Below are positions 25,552-35,718 of a stretch of 64,000 bases of DNA, in pieces (positions within the stretch are counted from its first letter, which is position 1; each line of letters opens with the position of its first letter). This DNA is from an uncultured Clostridia bacterium (lineage in GTDB: Bacteria > Bacillota > Clostridia > Monoglobales > Monoglobaceae), in NCBI GenBank assembly GCA_934454115.1, contig CAKSFQ010000006.1:38309-102308 (forward strand), read 5' to 3'. The notes beneath the pieces were generated by a model, which did no database searches, had not been told where the DNA came from, and saw only the letters and a program-made list of their open reading frames with translations. The translations under genes were made by a program, and so were the position numbers.

Positions 25552-26592
25552 ATGATACGAGCCGGCGTATTGGGCGGCACAGGTTACGCAGGGATTGAGG
25601 TTGTCCGCATTTTGCTCCGTCATCCCGAGGTAACGCTTACGCGTATCGTTTCCAAAACCTATGCAGGGACGACAATCAGTGCGGTCTATCCCTCTTTGAT
25701 GGGGGTTTGCGATCTGGTCTGCGCACCGCTTGACATCGATGATATCGCCGCAAACTGCGACGTCGTATTCACTGCGCTGCCGCACGGCGCCTCTAAGGAG
25801 GTCATTCCTTCCTTATATGAAAAGGGTCTTAAGGTCATCGACCTGTCCGGGGACTTTCGTTACCGCGACGTCTCCGTTTACGAGGCATGGTATCAGCAGC
25901 CCCACAGTGCGCCGGAACTTTTGGCGCAGTCAGTCTACGGCCTGTGCGAGCTGCACCGGGACGAAATCCGCACCGCACGGCTGATCGGAAATCCCGGTTG
26001 TTACACCACCTGTTCGATCATGGGGCTTGCGCCGCTGGTTAAGGCCGGCGCAGTCGATAACAAAAGCCTCATCATTGACGCAAAATCCGGGGTGACCGGA
26101 GCAGGACGCGGTCTGAATCTTCCCAACCTGTTTTGTGAATGTACCGAGACCATGAAGGCCTATAAGGTAGCGACCCACCGCCACACCTCGGAAATTGAAC
26201 AGGAGCTTTCCCTGCTTGCCGGTGAGGACATCATGCTTTCCTTTACGCCACACCTTGCACCGATGAAGCGCGGAATCCTTGCGACCTGTTACGCGAATTT
26301 AAATAGCAGCGCAACCGAGGACGATTTGCTTTCCCTCTACCGTGATTTTTATAAGGATGAGCCGTTTGTCCGCATTTATGAAAAGGGCAGTCTGCCGGAG
26401 GTCAAGCACATTGCCGGGTCGAACTACATCGGCATCGGTCTTAAGGTGGATACGCGCCTTAACCGCGTCATCGTGATTTCCTGTATCGACAACCTGATTA
26501 AGGGTGCAGCCGGGCAGGCAGTGCAAAACATGAACCTGATCTTCCATCTGCCGGAAACCACCGCGCTGACCGATCCGGGCATGTATTTATAA
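25552..26592 (+). CDS. argC: N-acetyl-gamma-glutamyl-phosphate reductase
   Basis: 346 residues. It reduces N-acetylglutamyl phosphate with NADPH in arginine synthesis. The NADP loop VLGGTGYAGIEVVRILLRHP opens the protein and the catalytic cysteine lies in IGNPGCYTTCSI. The second half has KSGVTGAGRGLN, VATHRHTSEIEQEL and FTPHLAPMKRGI. ATG 25552 is chosen after GGAGAGTGA and matches the family start; the frame extends 15 codons further up into the leader. It is followed by argB after 71 bp. Confidence 0.97.
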   Translation: MIRAGVLGGTGYAGIEVVRILLRHPEVTLTRIVSKTYAGTTISAVYPSLMGVCDLVCAPLDIDDIAANCDVVFTALPHGASKEVIPSLYEKGLKVIDLSGDFRYRDVSVYEAWYQQPHSAPELLAQSVYGLCELHRDEIRTARLIGNPGCYTTCSIMGLAPLVKAGAVDNKSLIIDAKSGVTGAGRGLNLPNLFCECTETMKAYKVATHRHTSEIEQELSLLAGEDIMLSFTPHLAPMKRGILATCYANLNSSATEDDLLSLYRDFYKDEPFVRIYEKGSLPEVKHIAGSNYIGIGLKVDTRLNRVIVISCIDNLIKGAAGQAVQNMNLIFHLPETTALTDPGMYL

Positions 26593-26663
26593 GGAAAAAA
26601 GAGAAACTTTGATTACAATTGATCTGATTGATTTGTGCCTATGGCGGCAGAATGGAGATTTTT

Positions 26664-27545
26664 ATGGAGCAAAGAATTGAACGGCTGATTCACAAGGCCG
26701 GCGTCCTGGTTGAGGCGCTGCCTTATATCCAAAAATTTTACGGAAAAACGGTTGTCATCAAGTACGGCGGCAACGCCATGATTAACGAGGATTTAAAAAA
26801 CCGGGTGATGGAGGATATCACACTTTTAAAATACATCGGCATCAATCCGATCGTTGTCCACGGCGGCGGCCCGGACATCTCCGCCGCGCTGACCCGATTC
26901 GGGATTCAGAGCGAGTTCATCAACGGTCTGCGTGTGACGGACGATAAAACCATGCGTGTCGCGCAGATGGTACTGATCGGAAAAACCAATAAAGAAATCG
27001 TCTCGCTGCTCGGCGTCAAGGGCGGAAAGGGCATCGGTATTTCCGGCATTGACGGCGGACTGATTCGTTGTCAGAAATACTATACCGAAGTAGACGGCAA
27101 AAAGACGGATATCGGCTATGTCGGCAACATCATTCATATTGATGACAAGATTCTGTCCGACCTGACCCGTCACGACTACATTCCGGTGGTTGCACCGATC
27201 GGTGTTGACGACGAGGGCAACAGCTACAACGTCAACGCGGATACGGTTGCCGGCGCCATTGCCGAGGCGTTGATGGCAGAAAAGCTGATTCTTTTAACCG
27301 ATATCGAAGGCATCAAGGAATCGGCCGACAGCGAGGAGATTTTGCCGGTGCTCTCTCATAAAGAGATTGACGCCATGATCGCGGACGGAAAAATCGTGGG
27401 CGGCATGATTCCGAAGGTTAAGGGCTGCATCCAGGCCATTGAGGCCGGCGTCAACAAAGTCCACATCATTGACGGACGTGTGCCGCACTGCCTGCTTTTG
27501 GAGATTTTTACCGATCACGGTATCGGAACCATGATTACCAAATAG
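26664..27545 (+). CDS. argB: Acetylglutamate kinase
   Basis: 293 residues. It phosphorylates N-acetylglutamate, the step before ArgC. Motifs include [22 protein letters not shown] (substrate loop), [35 protein letters not shown] and [13 protein letters not shown] 26664 is preferred (GGAG 5 bp upstream, start of the conserved domain); ATG 26652 is possible. argJ and argD are not in the window, so only this pair is clustered. A strong terminator follows. Confidence 0.97.
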   Translation: MEQRIERLIHKAGVLVEALPYIQKFYGKTVVIKYGGNAMINEDLKNRVMEDITLLKYIGINPIVVHGGGPDISAALTRFGIQSEFINGLRVTDDKTMRVAQMVLIGKTNKEIVSLLGVKGGKGIGISGIDGGLIRCQKYYTEVDGKKTDIGYVGNIIHIDDKILSDLTRHDYIPVVAPIGVDDEGNSYNVNADTVAGAIAEALMAEKLILLTDIEGIKESADSEEILPVLSHKEIDAMIADGKIVGGMIPKVKGCIQAIEAGVNKVHIIDGRVPHCLLLEIFTDHGIGTMITK

Positions 27546-27556
27546 AATATAACGCA

Positions 27557-27595
27557 AAAAGGGCTTCGTCGCAAAATGCGATGAAGCTCTTTTTC
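27557..27595 (+). terminator. Terminator of argCB
   Basis: AAAAAGGGCTTCGTCGCA pairs with TGCGATGAAGCTCTTTTT around AAA, with one wobble, and ends in a T run. Confidence 0.9.
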
Positions 27596-27632
27596 TGTAC
27601 CGCGCCGATTCAAAGGTTTCGCACGGCCGCCG

Positions 27633-28442
27633 CTATTTTTTAATCAGTCCAAAGCCGACATAGAAGGTCTCTCCCTGCATGGCAAGCTCCTTGACTTTTT
27701 GCGCAAATCCCGTTTTCGCCGCGGCCTCGTTCACGTTTTCACGATTGATATTTACGCCGAGCGTGAACATTAAGATCGAATCCGATTCCACCCTCTTTGG
27801 GATATCAAACAACTTTTGAAACCGGATCATATTGCTGTCCTTATCCAGATATTGCGCCAGCCCCTCATCTAAGAGCCACGAACCGCACATAAAATAGGAA
27901 TAGTGATATTCCGGATAAAACTTTTCCATAAACGCTCTTGCCGCATCGACGGACTGTTCGCATTCTGCCTGCAAAAGCGGCCCCGCTGCCGGAATGTGGA
28001 TCTCCACCACATTATCCTTTGTGGTGATGCCGCGCTCCGGAATCTCGCATTCCGCCTTTGCCATGCGGTACTCCAGTCTGCCGATTTTAAAAAGCTGCAT
28101 GGTAAAATGATAAATCAGCCAATGAATCTCGCCGAGATACAACGTCCCCTTGACATCGGACCACGTTTTCAGCCAAAGCCGGATATCCGATACCGTATCA
28201 AGAAAAATCGCGTCGTCAATGCCAGCTTTGCGGTACTGCTTTTGCAGTCTCTCGCAAAAGTACAAATAATAGAGAAAGTTCTTTTTCCCGTCTGTGCAAT
28301 CGGTGCCGTACGCCATTGGCGTCATCGCCGGATCGATCGCATAGCGCTCCAGTGCCGTGTGAAATTCCGCGTCATAGCACGCCGGAAATCCGATCGCATC
28401 ATACCATTTTTGAATCACTGTTTTCGGATTCAACGCCGTCAC
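27633..28442 (-). CDS. Acyltransferase-like protein (GNAT_C/DUF5596 type)
   Basis: 269 residues, cytosolic, no signal peptide. The central strands EIHIPAAGPLLQAECEQSVD and the FMCGSWLLDEGLAQYLDKDS region resemble the GNAT-like C-terminal acyltransferase domain paired with an N-terminal helical domain (DUF5596). I recognise the family pattern but cannot name the substrate. It begins 3 bp after the stop of the polysaccharide-deacetylase-like gene, so the two are co-transcribed and may act on the same metabolite or glycan. Confidence 0.6.
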   Translation of the reverse strand: MTALNPKTVIQKWYDAIGFPACYDAEFHTALERYAIDPAMTPMAYGTDCTDGKKNFLYYLYFCERLQKQYRKAGIDDAIFLDTVSDIRLWLKTWSDVKGTLYLGEIHWLIYHFTMQLFKIGRLEYRMAKAECEIPERGITTKDNVVEIHIPAAGPLLQAECEQSVDAARAFMEKFYPEYHYSYFMCGSWLLDEGLAQYLDKDSNMIRFQKLFDIPKRVESDSILMFTLGVNINRENVNEAAAKTGFAQKVKELAMQGETFYVGFGLIKK

Positions 28443-28445
28443 CCC

Positions 28446-29774
28446 TTACATAAACCGCGTTGTCCAGGTCTGCAGCCGCATCCGGTCGGACAGGTACTCG
28501 TCCTTAAAATTACGGCTCTGTATCGGCCAGATATAGGTTCCGTCCAGTTTCAAATCCATCGTCTTGACATCGCCGAGGATATCGGGGTTCGGCATCTGTT
28601 CCTTAGGAGATACCACCGCCGTCTCTTCGCCGCACAGGACGATCAAGGCTGCCATCAGCCAATCCGCAGGCCCGATATCGTGACTACCCACCCGAATCTT
28701 TTCGGGCAGAAACCTTTGACAGTCCATCGCCTCTGCCGAGGCAATGAGTTCCTCTTTGGTTACCGTCACTTCATGCTCTGCCGCGTACGGCGTCTCTAAA
28801 AATCCGTACACCTTGCCGCAGGCATGAGACGTCTTGCCGCGAAGCATTTCCACACAGGCAAGAAAAACGTCCGAGATGCAGTACGACGGGTGCGCTATCG
28901 GCCGGAAGTCCTTTTCCAACTGCGCCTTGATGGCCGGAAGATCCTCTTTTCGGATCACGCGCGTGTCCAAAGACCGAATCTTATCCGCAAGTTCTTTGTA
29001 ACTTGTGACGCGGAAACGCTTATCATTTTTTACCATCCTTACAAATCTGCGGATGGCGTCATAAAAGGCCTCGATTTCCTCCTCCGTGTAATACGGGGAC
29101 TCTGCCCACTTGCCGAACTCGTATTGGTTTTCGCCGTTGTAATTGATCTGATCCCAAAATTCTTTTGCAATCGCCCGGTTCGGATGCGTGCAGATGACGG
29201 CGCGATCCCGCTTGCTCAATTCATCCAACGTTTTTTTCATAAATGCGTCATCCGATTGCTCATGAAACGTCTCCATCTCAAAATTATAGCGCGTATGGTA
29301 CGCATTGCAGAAAAAAGCACCCCTGCTGTCCACCGTATCGCAGGCCGAGCCGGAATTGATCGGCAGCCCCAGATCGGCGAAAACATAAGAGCCCACATAA
29401 GAAATGTTGTTGCCCGGCGTCACCACGCCGCAAATGTCCGCGCCGCCGGTAAATGCCTCAATCATAGAAAGCGCCTTTTTCTCCTGTTCAAAAATATTAT
29501 GATACGCCGCGTCAAAGTCCTTAAGATCCGTAAGTTCGTTAATCGTGGGATGTACGCTGTGGCTGTAACTGTGCGTTAAAATATCATGATGCTTTAACGC
29601 CTCGGCAATATCCGTTCTGCCCCAGTTTTGCAGCTGCTCTGTCAAAAGCCCCACAAGGCAGAATCCGCCCCGCACGCCTTCCTCTCTTAGAATTTCTGCC
29701 TCGCGATAAATCGCGTCGGCCGTGGTGTTTGAAGTAAAATCCTCCGTGTCAAAAGAAAAAATGATGTCTGTCAT
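28446..29774 (-). CDS. Polysaccharide deacetylase-like (NodB-fold) protein
   Basis: 442 residues, no signal peptide, so probably cytoplasmic. The first 230 residues follow the NodB fold: FSFDTEDF at the first strand (the DTED acts as the metal/catalytic pair) and LTHSYSHSVHP as the metal-binding HxxxH-like loop, then VVTPGNNISYVG and a late VICTHPNRA. The last 130 residues are an extra domain with no match I know. Metal-dependent removal of N- or O-acyl groups from a saccharide is likely. ATG 29774 is chosen because the NodB domain begins there and GGGTGAG precedes it. Confidence 0.72.
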   Translation of the reverse strand: MTDIIFSFDTEDFTSNTTADAIYREAEILREEGVRGGFCLVGLLTEQLQNWGRTDIAEALKHHDILTHSYSHSVHPTINELTDLKDFDAAYHNIFEQEKKALSMIEAFTGGADICGVVTPGNNISYVGSYVFADLGLPINSGSACDTVDSRGAFFCNAYHTRYNFEMETFHEQSDDAFMKKTLDELSKRDRAVICTHPNRAIAKEFWDQINYNGENQYEFGKWAESPYYTEEEIEAFYDAIRRFVRMVKNDKRFRVTSYKELADKIRSLDTRVIRKEDLPAIKAQLEKDFRPIAHPSYCISDVFLACVEMLRGKTSHACGKVYGFLETPYAAEHEVTVTKEELIASAEAMDCQRFLPEKIRVGSHDIGPADWLMAALIVLCGEETAVVSPKEQMPNPDILGDVKTMDLKLDGTYIWPIQSRNFKDEYLSDRMRLQTWTTRFM

Positions 29775-29932
29775 GTGTCTCACCCTTCCCTTCTCCTTGT
29801 TTTGGACAAAACGGCACAAAGGCACTTTGGTACCGCTTTGCCGAATTTATCCTGTTATTCTACCAGACACCACACAAAGATACAAGATGGAAAACTTACG
29901 ATTTGTTTGAAATCTTACGGAGTATGAAGAAA

Positions 29933-30619
29933 CTACGGCTGCTGATTCGTCCATGTAAAGATGGTTCCCTCGCCGCGCTTTAACCTTTTGATATAGTCAT
30001 CCTCACCGTCAAGCGGTGTTTCAAATTCCATGCCGGCAAGGTGCACCTGTTTTCCTCCGATATGATTGTCCGACCCGGCCGTCTGGATAAAATCGTAGGT
30101 CTTTGCATAGAGCATTGCCATCGTGTTTTCCCGTTCCGTCCGATTGGCGTTGACAACCTCAACCCCGGAAACCGAGTCCGGGTAAAGGCGGATATGATCG
30201 ATATACGACGCCTCCCGAAACGGATGCGCCTGTACCACAAAGCCGCCGTTTTCTCTAAAAAACCGCAGCTGCGACCGCTTATCCATATCCATAATCTGCG
30301 GATGCCCAAGATACCATGCCTTATCCAGGCCGTAAACCAAAAAGTCCGTCCCCTCATAGGAACACTCCACACCAAAGAATACCTTGATGCCGATTTTTTT
30401 GCCGATAGCGGCAGCCTCCTCATAATCCGAAACATAAAAGGCTATTTTTTCTTCATACGGCATCGCAGCATCAATATTAATATTGCTGTCCAGAAAGTGA
30501 TTGGTGATAAAGATTCCGTCATAGCCTGCCTCTTTATAAAAAGTCACGGTCTCAAAAACATTTGCGACAGCGCAGCGGCTCACCGGCGCCGTATGAAGAT
30601 GGGTTTCATACCGATACAT
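29933..30619 (-). CDS. PHP-domain metal-dependent hydrolase
   Basis: 228 residues. The PHP signature is complete: HLHT near the N terminus, a Gly-Val-Glu-Cys strand (FFGVECSYEG), HPFREA and the final GSDNHIGG. PHP domains bind three metals and hydrolyse phosphate esters; stand-alone forms include histidinol phosphatase-like and nucleotide phosphoesterases. ATG 30619 follows AAAGGAGGATGATACG. It is separated from the rhamnosidase gene by a hairpin, so it has its own transcript. Substrate unknown. Confidence 0.85.
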   Translation of the reverse strand: MYRYETHLHTAPVSRCAVANVFETVTFYKEAGYDGIFITNHFLDSNINIDAAMPYEEKIAFYVSDYEEAAAIGKKIGIKVFFGVECSYEGTDFLVYGLDKAWYLGHPQIMDMDKRSQLRFFRENGGFVVQAHPFREASYIDHIRLYPDSVSGVEVVNANRTERENTMAMLYAKTYDFIQTAGSDNHIGGKQVHLAGMEFETPLDGEDDYIKRLKRGEGTIFTWTNQQP

Positions 30620-30680
30620 CGTATCATCCTCCTTTTTCATCAGTATACTCAAAACGCCGACATAAATCAAGGGGTTTCAC

Positions 30681-30714
30681 GAAAGAGAGCAGAGGAAATT
30701 CTCTGCTCTCTTTT
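30681..30714 (-). terminator. Terminator after the rhamnosidase gene
   Basis: GAGAGCAGAG (30685-30694) and CTCTGCTCTC (30701-30710) are perfect complements around a short AT loop directly below the rhamnosidase stop. The T run on the minus strand is short (TTTC). Confidence 0.7.
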
Positions 30715-30715
30715 C

Positions 30716-33214
30716 TCACATTTCGTCCGTATCGGCACAGGTAAAGCGCCAGCATCCCGAGCCGCGGCGGTGCACGGCGCCGTCCGGCAGCCAAATTTCC
30801 GCCGTGGTATTGCATGGAACGGTCACCGTCAGCGAAAACGTTCCGTTTTCCGTTCGCCACGCGCTTTTTACCACACCATAGACCGTATCGATTGCCGCTT
30901 TGGCATACGAAATCCGCCGATCCGTCATCGGCCGAATCCGAATCTTCCGATAACCCGGCTCCATCGGCATAATCCCGCCGATTTTTTGATAGAAAAAGCT
31001 TGCCACCGCCCCGTAGGCATAGTGGTTCAACGAGTTCATGCTCTCGCTCCAGAACGTCCCGTCCGGCCGGATTCCGTCCCAGTGCTCCCAGATGGTGGTA
31101 GCCCCCATTTTGACTGCGTAGATCCAGGAGGGATATTCCTCCTGCAAAATCAGGTCAAACGCCTTTTGGGTATAGCCGTTTTCGCTGAGCGCGTCACAGA
31201 GATACGGCGTTCCCAAAAAGCCCGTGGTCAGCTTGTCTCCGTTTTCACACACCAGGTCATACAGCGTCCGTGCCGTCTGCTTTTGATCCGTGCATAGCCC
31301 AAACTGCAAGGCAATTGCATGGGCGGTCTGAGTCTGATCCAAAAGGCGGCCGTCCTGCGATACATAGGTTTTACGAATGTGATCGACAATGTTTTGATAC
31401 AGATCCCGATAACGCTTGGCATCCTCCCGCTTTTCCAGAGCCGCAGCCGCCTTAGAGAGCAGTCTTGCCGATCCGGCATAAAATGCGGAGGCGAGATAGG
31501 CTTTATCGGTGCCGCCGTCTAACACATCGCTCGGCGTATCGAGCGCCAGCCAGTCGCCGTACTGAAAGCCCGTGTCCCAGAGATACGGATTTTTGCCCTG
31601 CGCCCGGATATATTCGACCCACGCCTTCATGGACGGGTACTGCCGCGCAAGCACACGCCGATCCCCATAGGCAAAATACACCTCCCACGGGCAAATCACG
31701 GCCGCATCGCCCCAGCCTGCGGCGGTTTCTACCATACCCATCGAGGGGACAATGTTCGGGCAGCCGCCGTCCTCTGCCTGATCGGCCGCCAGATCCCCCA
31801 GCCACTTTTCAAAAAACCGTGCCGACATCATGTTCTGCACCGCCGTTTTACAAAACACCTGCGCGTCCCCGGTCCAGCCCATTCTCTCGTCCCGCTGCGG
31901 ACAGTCGGTGGGAATATCCACAAAATTACCGCGCTGACCCCAAATCACATTCTCATACAGCCGATTCAATAAATCGGACGAGGACTGAAAATGACCGATC
32001 CGCTCCATATCCGTGGAGATGACATGTGCCTCAAAGTCCGAGAGCGCCGCCGCGGTGGGATAGGCGTCAAGCCGCACATACCGAAACCCCTGAAAGGTCA
32101 TTTTCGCATGATAGGATTCCTCTCCTTCGCCGCGCAGAATATAGGTGATTTTCTGCCGGGCGCTGCGCAGGTTATCGGTATAGAAGTTCCCGTCCCGATC
32201 CAGCGCCTCGGCGTGGCTGAGCTCCACCCGGCTGCCACGGCTGCCCGATACCCGAAAGTTCACCCAGCCGACCAGATTCTGTCCAAAGTCAAGCACCGTC
32301 TCGCCCTTTGGCGTGTGAATCAGCGCCTTGGGCGGCAGTTTTTGGATGACCCGAACCGGCTCGCAGATCTGTCCGATCAGGTTTTCATAGCCGTACTCCC
32401 GTACGCAAAGCGGTACGCTGTCGCAGGATGTAAAGCTGTTATCATAGACCTCGCCATCGTACATATCGTGAAACCGCAACCCCGATTCCCGGCACTGCCA
32501 AGTCTCATCGGTCGCAACCGTGACATCGCCGTCATCGCCGCACATCATCAGCTGCGCCAGCGCCGCGTTTTTTTGGCGGTACGGTTCCCAACCGTGCAGG
32601 GACTCGATCCGTCCGTTGCACCATCCCTTTGCAACATAAATCTGTACGGTATTTTCTCCGGGCAAAAGATACGGTTCGACCTCGTAGGTCTGGTATTGCA
32701 GTCGTTTTTTGTAGCTGGTAAACCCCGGCGCAAGATAGCAATCCGAGACGCGCTTTCCGTTGAGGCACACCTCATAGACGCCGTAGGCGGTCACGTAAAG
32801 CCTTGCCTGCTTTGGCATATCCTTTACAAAAAAGCGTTTTTCAATCACCGGGGCGGCATCGCCCTCGATCATCGGCTCCAGCCATTGTGCCTGCCACAGG
32901 TCATTGTGACCCAAAAAGCCGGTCTCAAAAAAGCCTTCCGCCCAGTCGGATTCCTCCCGGTGATTGTCCCAAACCTTGACCTTAACCGCATACCGCGTCC
33001 TTGGCAGCAACGGCTTTCCTGCATATTCTATGTAGGGTGCGGCCGCGCTTTCAATCCGTCCCGTGTCCCACATTCCCTCTACAACAATTTGGTATGCGGT
33101 CTGCTGCACATCGGTCTGATCCGATTGGAGCTTCCAGGAAAACCGCGGTATTTTTTCGTCCAATCCCACCGGGTTTTTTAAATATTCTGTCTTTAGTGCG
33201 CTGCACGATAACAT
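30716..33214 (-). CDS. GH78 alpha-L-rhamnosidase
   Basis: 832 residues, no signal peptide, so probably intracellular. It releases terminal L-rhamnose. N-terminal beta domains (RLYVTAYGVYEVCLNGKRVS, GFTSYKKRLQYQTYEVEPYL) are followed by the (alpha/alpha)6 catalytic barrel with the diagnostic DCPQRDERMGWTGDAQVF, whose acidic residues line the active site, and a later TTIWEHWDGIRPDGTF carrying the probable catalytic Glu. A C-terminal beta-sandwich closes it. It lies at the end of the polysaccharide-lyase gene run and indicates a rhamnose-containing substrate. Confidence 0.93.
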   Translation of the reverse strand: MLSCSALKTEYLKNPVGLDEKIPRFSWKLQSDQTDVQQTAYQIVVEGMWDTGRIESAAAPYIEYAGKPLLPRTRYAVKVKVWDNHREESDWAEGFFETGFLGHNDLWQAQWLEPMIEGDAAPVIEKRFFVKDMPKQARLYVTAYGVYEVCLNGKRVSDCYLAPGFTSYKKRLQYQTYEVEPYLLPGENTVQIYVAKGWCNGRIESLHGWEPYRQKNAALAQLMMCGDDGDVTVATDETWQCRESGLRFHDMYDGEVYDNSFTSCDSVPLCVREYGYENLIGQICEPVRVIQKLPPKALIHTPKGETVLDFGQNLVGWVNFRVSGSRGSRVELSHAEALDRDGNFYTDNLRSARQKITYILRGEGEESYHAKMTFQGFRYVRLDAYPTAAALSDFEAHVISTDMERIGHFQSSSDLLNRLYENVIWGQRGNFVDIPTDCPQRDERMGWTGDAQVFCKTAVQNMMSARFFEKWLGDLAADQAEDGGCPNIVPSMGMVETAAGWGDAAVICPWEVYFAYGDRRVLARQYPSMKAWVEYIRAQGKNPYLWDTGFQYGDWLALDTPSDVLDGGTDKAYLASAFYAGSARLLSKAAAALEKREDAKRYRDLYQNIVDHIRKTYVSQDGRLLDQTQTAHAIALQFGLCTDQKQTARTLYDLVCENGDKLTTGFLGTPYLCDALSENGYTQKAFDLILQEEYPSWIYAVKMGATTIWEHWDGIRPDGTFWSESMNSLNHYAYGAVASFFYQKIGGIMPMEPGYRKIRIRPMTDRRISYAKAAIDTVYGVVKSAWRTENGTFSLTVTVPCNTTAEIWLPDGAVHRRGSGCWRFTCADTDEM

Positions 33215-33240
33215 CTGTCACCTCTCCTTTTTGAATCAAA

Positions 33241-33280
33241 GGCAGGGCAGCCTCACTTTGCAAGCCGCCCTGCCTTTTTA
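33241..33280. terminator. Hairpin terminator between rhamnosidase and modular secreted protein genes
   Basis: GGCAGGGC (33241-33248) pairs with GCCCTGCC (33267-33274), with partial pairing inside, and runs into TTTTTATTTTT on the plus strand and TTTGATT on the minus strand. It probably attenuates rather than blocks read-through into the rhamnosidase gene. Confidence 0.6.
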
Positions 33281-33303
33281 TTTTTCATTTCCGCAAAAGT
33301 TTT

Positions 33304-35682
33304 TCAGCGTTGATACTTCAAAACCTTGTCACTCACCGGCGCCGGGTTGTCCGGCGCGGTAATCACAAAGGCCTCGGCATGCTGCGCCGCCGTAATCGGC
33401 ACATCTGAAACCGAGAGCGCCGTCTCGCCGCCTATATCTGCCGTAACCGTACCTACCTTGGTGAAAACCAAACGTTCGCCCTCCCAGACGTTTACCACGC
33501 CATAGCAGGTCTGCGCCGCCCCGGTACGGTTCCTGACCGTAGCCCGAAACGCCAGCTTGCCGCCCTGCTCTGAAAACGCCATTTCAGACAGGTCAAACGC
33601 CTTGCTCTTGGTGACAAACTGCGCCGAAACCGGCGTCTCGATCGGGTTGCCTGCCAGGTTTTGCAGCGCACCGCTCAGCCAAACCGTATACGTCTGATCG
33701 GATAAGAGGTGATATTTGGGCTTAATCTTTAGCACATTGCTGCCATCTAACGTTACCCCGCGAAGCGGCACTGTCTCGCCGTCTATCATCAGCCGCACCG
33801 TCTCGGCCGAAACCTGCTCCTCTTGCACACCGGCCGTGAGAACCACGTTCACGGTCTCGGCATCATAGGGGATCTCGGTGTCGGTCAGCGAATCATTATA
33901 AGAAATCCGTGCAACACCGGGATAGTCCACCACGCCGTAGAACGCTAAGTTGTCAACGCAATAGTAGCTCCCTTTCTGCCAGTTAAAGATACGCATCGAG
34001 TTAAAGCCGCTGATGACGTTTCGCATTGCAAAACGGTCAGCCAGCTTTTGTCCGTCCAGCCACAGGCTGTACGTGTTCGTCTGATAATCAAACTCGTATT
34101 TTACGTGATACCAGGTCAGCGGCTGAATCGGCGCCAGGTTTTGGGATTTGTCACCATTATATAAAATGATGTTTCCGCCCTCAATATAAAAGCCTTCGCC
34201 GTCCGGCTTGGCGTCTCCGACCATGTTGGTGGATACGCCGAAGTTCGGTCCCATATAGAAGTCCGCCTCCAGCACGTACCGCGTTACATCGAGCGTGTTC
34301 TTCAGAATGAGATAGGGAGAGGTATCGCCGCTTCTCTCTACCCGAACGCTCTGGCCGTGGGCATCGTCCACGGTTACAAGATCGATCTTGCCGTCTCTGT
34401 CCCGGTACGGTTCCAGCCCCTTGGGATATCCGCCCTCAAAATCACTGTCGATCATGGTGATCCGATCCTGCCTTGGCAGAATTTCAATCGCAAGCTCCGC
34501 GTCCGATGTATAGCCGTCTTTGCTATACGCCCTTGCGGTAAGGGTCACAGATCCCTGTGCGGCGCCGCTGAGGTCAAAGCGGTAGGGTTCCTCCGCCGCC
34601 GTGTCCCAAAGCATGCCGTTTTTATAAAGCTCCACCCGCTCCACGCCGGCCGGCGCAGCAGCCGAGACCGTAACCTGTTTCAGTTCTGCCGGGGCGTAGG
34701 CGCCGCCGTCTTGCAGGTTTAAAAACCGAACCACGGGGCGCGGACTTTCCCGAACGGTAACCGTCACGGCATCGGTTTGCACCGAGCCGTTTCGGCTGTC
34801 CCACGCCACCGCATAAAACGCTGCCGTACCGGCTTGCTCTGCCGAATAAGAGAAGGTATAGGGCGCGCTCTCATCGCTGCCGAGTTTTTGACCGTCCTTA
34901 TAAAAATCCACCTTTGTTACACCGATATCAGACGCCGCGTCCGCTGTGAGAGCGATTGTGTCGCCGACCTCATACTGTGCGCCGTTTTCCGGTGCGGTCA
35001 ATGCTGCGCGGAGATTGGAGGGCTTTTCCTGATACTGTAACTTTACGTTGTCAATCAGGTAGTAACCGCCTGCCTTCCAGTTAAAAATCCGAAAGCTATA
35101 AAACTCCGGCTGGGCATTTTTGATCGGGGCGTTTTCTGCCACCGTGCTATCGTTTACGTAAAGGTCGCAGGTGCCGGCGCTGATATCAAAGATGTACCGG
35201 ATATGATACCACACGTTACCCGTTACCGGATAGGACGCGCTCGTACCGGGCAGTCCGACTTTGCCGCTCTCGATGTTAAAGCCCTCGCCCTTGGTTGCGC
35301 CCTTGCCTACCAGGTTGCTGGACACACCAAAATTATCCCCGACATAAAAGTCGGCCTCCAGCGCATAGCGATCGGCGATCACGCCGCCGGCACGAAATTC
35401 CAGGTACGGCCCACCGCCGGATGCAGGAAGTTCCACCCTTACGTTTTGCGCCTGTTCATCCCAGGTAATGCTGCCGGCATTTTTCACCCGGCCGACCGCC
35501 TCCGGGATTCCATCCGAAAAATCGGCGCTTAAAATGTCAATCCATGTTTCCTCTTCGGCACTTAAGATATCATCCCATGCTTCCCCTTCGGCGTGGACGG
35601 GGCCGATGATACCGCACAACATTCCCAGCGCACATACCCCGGCCGCCAGCCGTTTGAAACCATGTCGTTTTCTTTCTGCCAT
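33304..35682 (-). CDS. Secreted modular protein with two repeated LamG-like modules and Ig-like domains
   Basis: 792 residues. Signal peptide (about 1-31, ending PVHA). Module copy 1 (about 48-218) and copy 2 (about 410-590) share GVSTN/GVSSN-LVG, EGFNIESG, WYHIRYIFD and FNWKAGGYYLIDNV. Between them lie two Ig-like domains (VTKVDFYKDGQKLGSDESAP and VERVELYKNGMLW). A Big_5-like domain (about 600-690, LMIDGETVPLRGVTLDGSN) and a C-terminal beta-sandwich follow. No catalytic motif is seen, so a carbohydrate-binding role on the cell surface or medium is likely. It sits 36 bp after the similar 798-residue gene. Confidence 0.75.
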   Translation of the reverse strand: MAERKRHGFKRLAAGVCALGMLCGIIGPVHAEGEAWDDILSAEEETWIDILSADFSDGIPEAVGRVKNAGSITWDEQAQNVRVELPASGGGPYLEFRAGGVIADRYALEADFYVGDNFGVSSNLVGKGATKGEGFNIESGKVGLPGTSASYPVTGNVWYHIRYIFDISAGTCDLYVNDSTVAENAPIKNAQPEFYSFRIFNWKAGGYYLIDNVKLQYQEKPSNLRAALTAPENGAQYEVGDTIALTADAASDIGVTKVDFYKDGQKLGSDESAPYTFSYSAEQAGTAAFYAVAWDSRNGSVQTDAVTVTVRESPRPVVRFLNLQDGGAYAPAELKQVTVSAAAPAGVERVELYKNGMLWDTAAEEPYRFDLSGAAQGSVTLTARAYSKDGYTSDAELAIEILPRQDRITMIDSDFEGGYPKGLEPYRDRDGKIDLVTVDDAHGQSVRVERSGDTSPYLILKNTLDVTRYVLEADFYMGPNFGVSTNMVGDAKPDGEGFYIEGGNIILYNGDKSQNLAPIQPLTWYHVKYEFDYQTNTYSLWLDGQKLADRFAMRNVISGFNSMRIFNWQKGSYYCVDNLAFYGVVDYPGVARISYNDSLTDTEIPYDAETVNVVLTAGVQEEQVSAETVRLMIDGETVPLRGVTLDGSNVLKIKPKYHLLSDQTYTVWLSGALQNLAGNPIETPVSAQFVTKSKAFDLSEMAFSEQGGKLAFRATVRNRTGAAQTCYGVVNVWEGERLVFTKVGTVTADIGGETALSVSDVPITAAQHAEAFVITAPDNPAPVSDKVLKYQR

Positions 35683-35718
35683 TGTATTCCACTTCCTCTC
35701 TGATGCCTTGATTGTTTG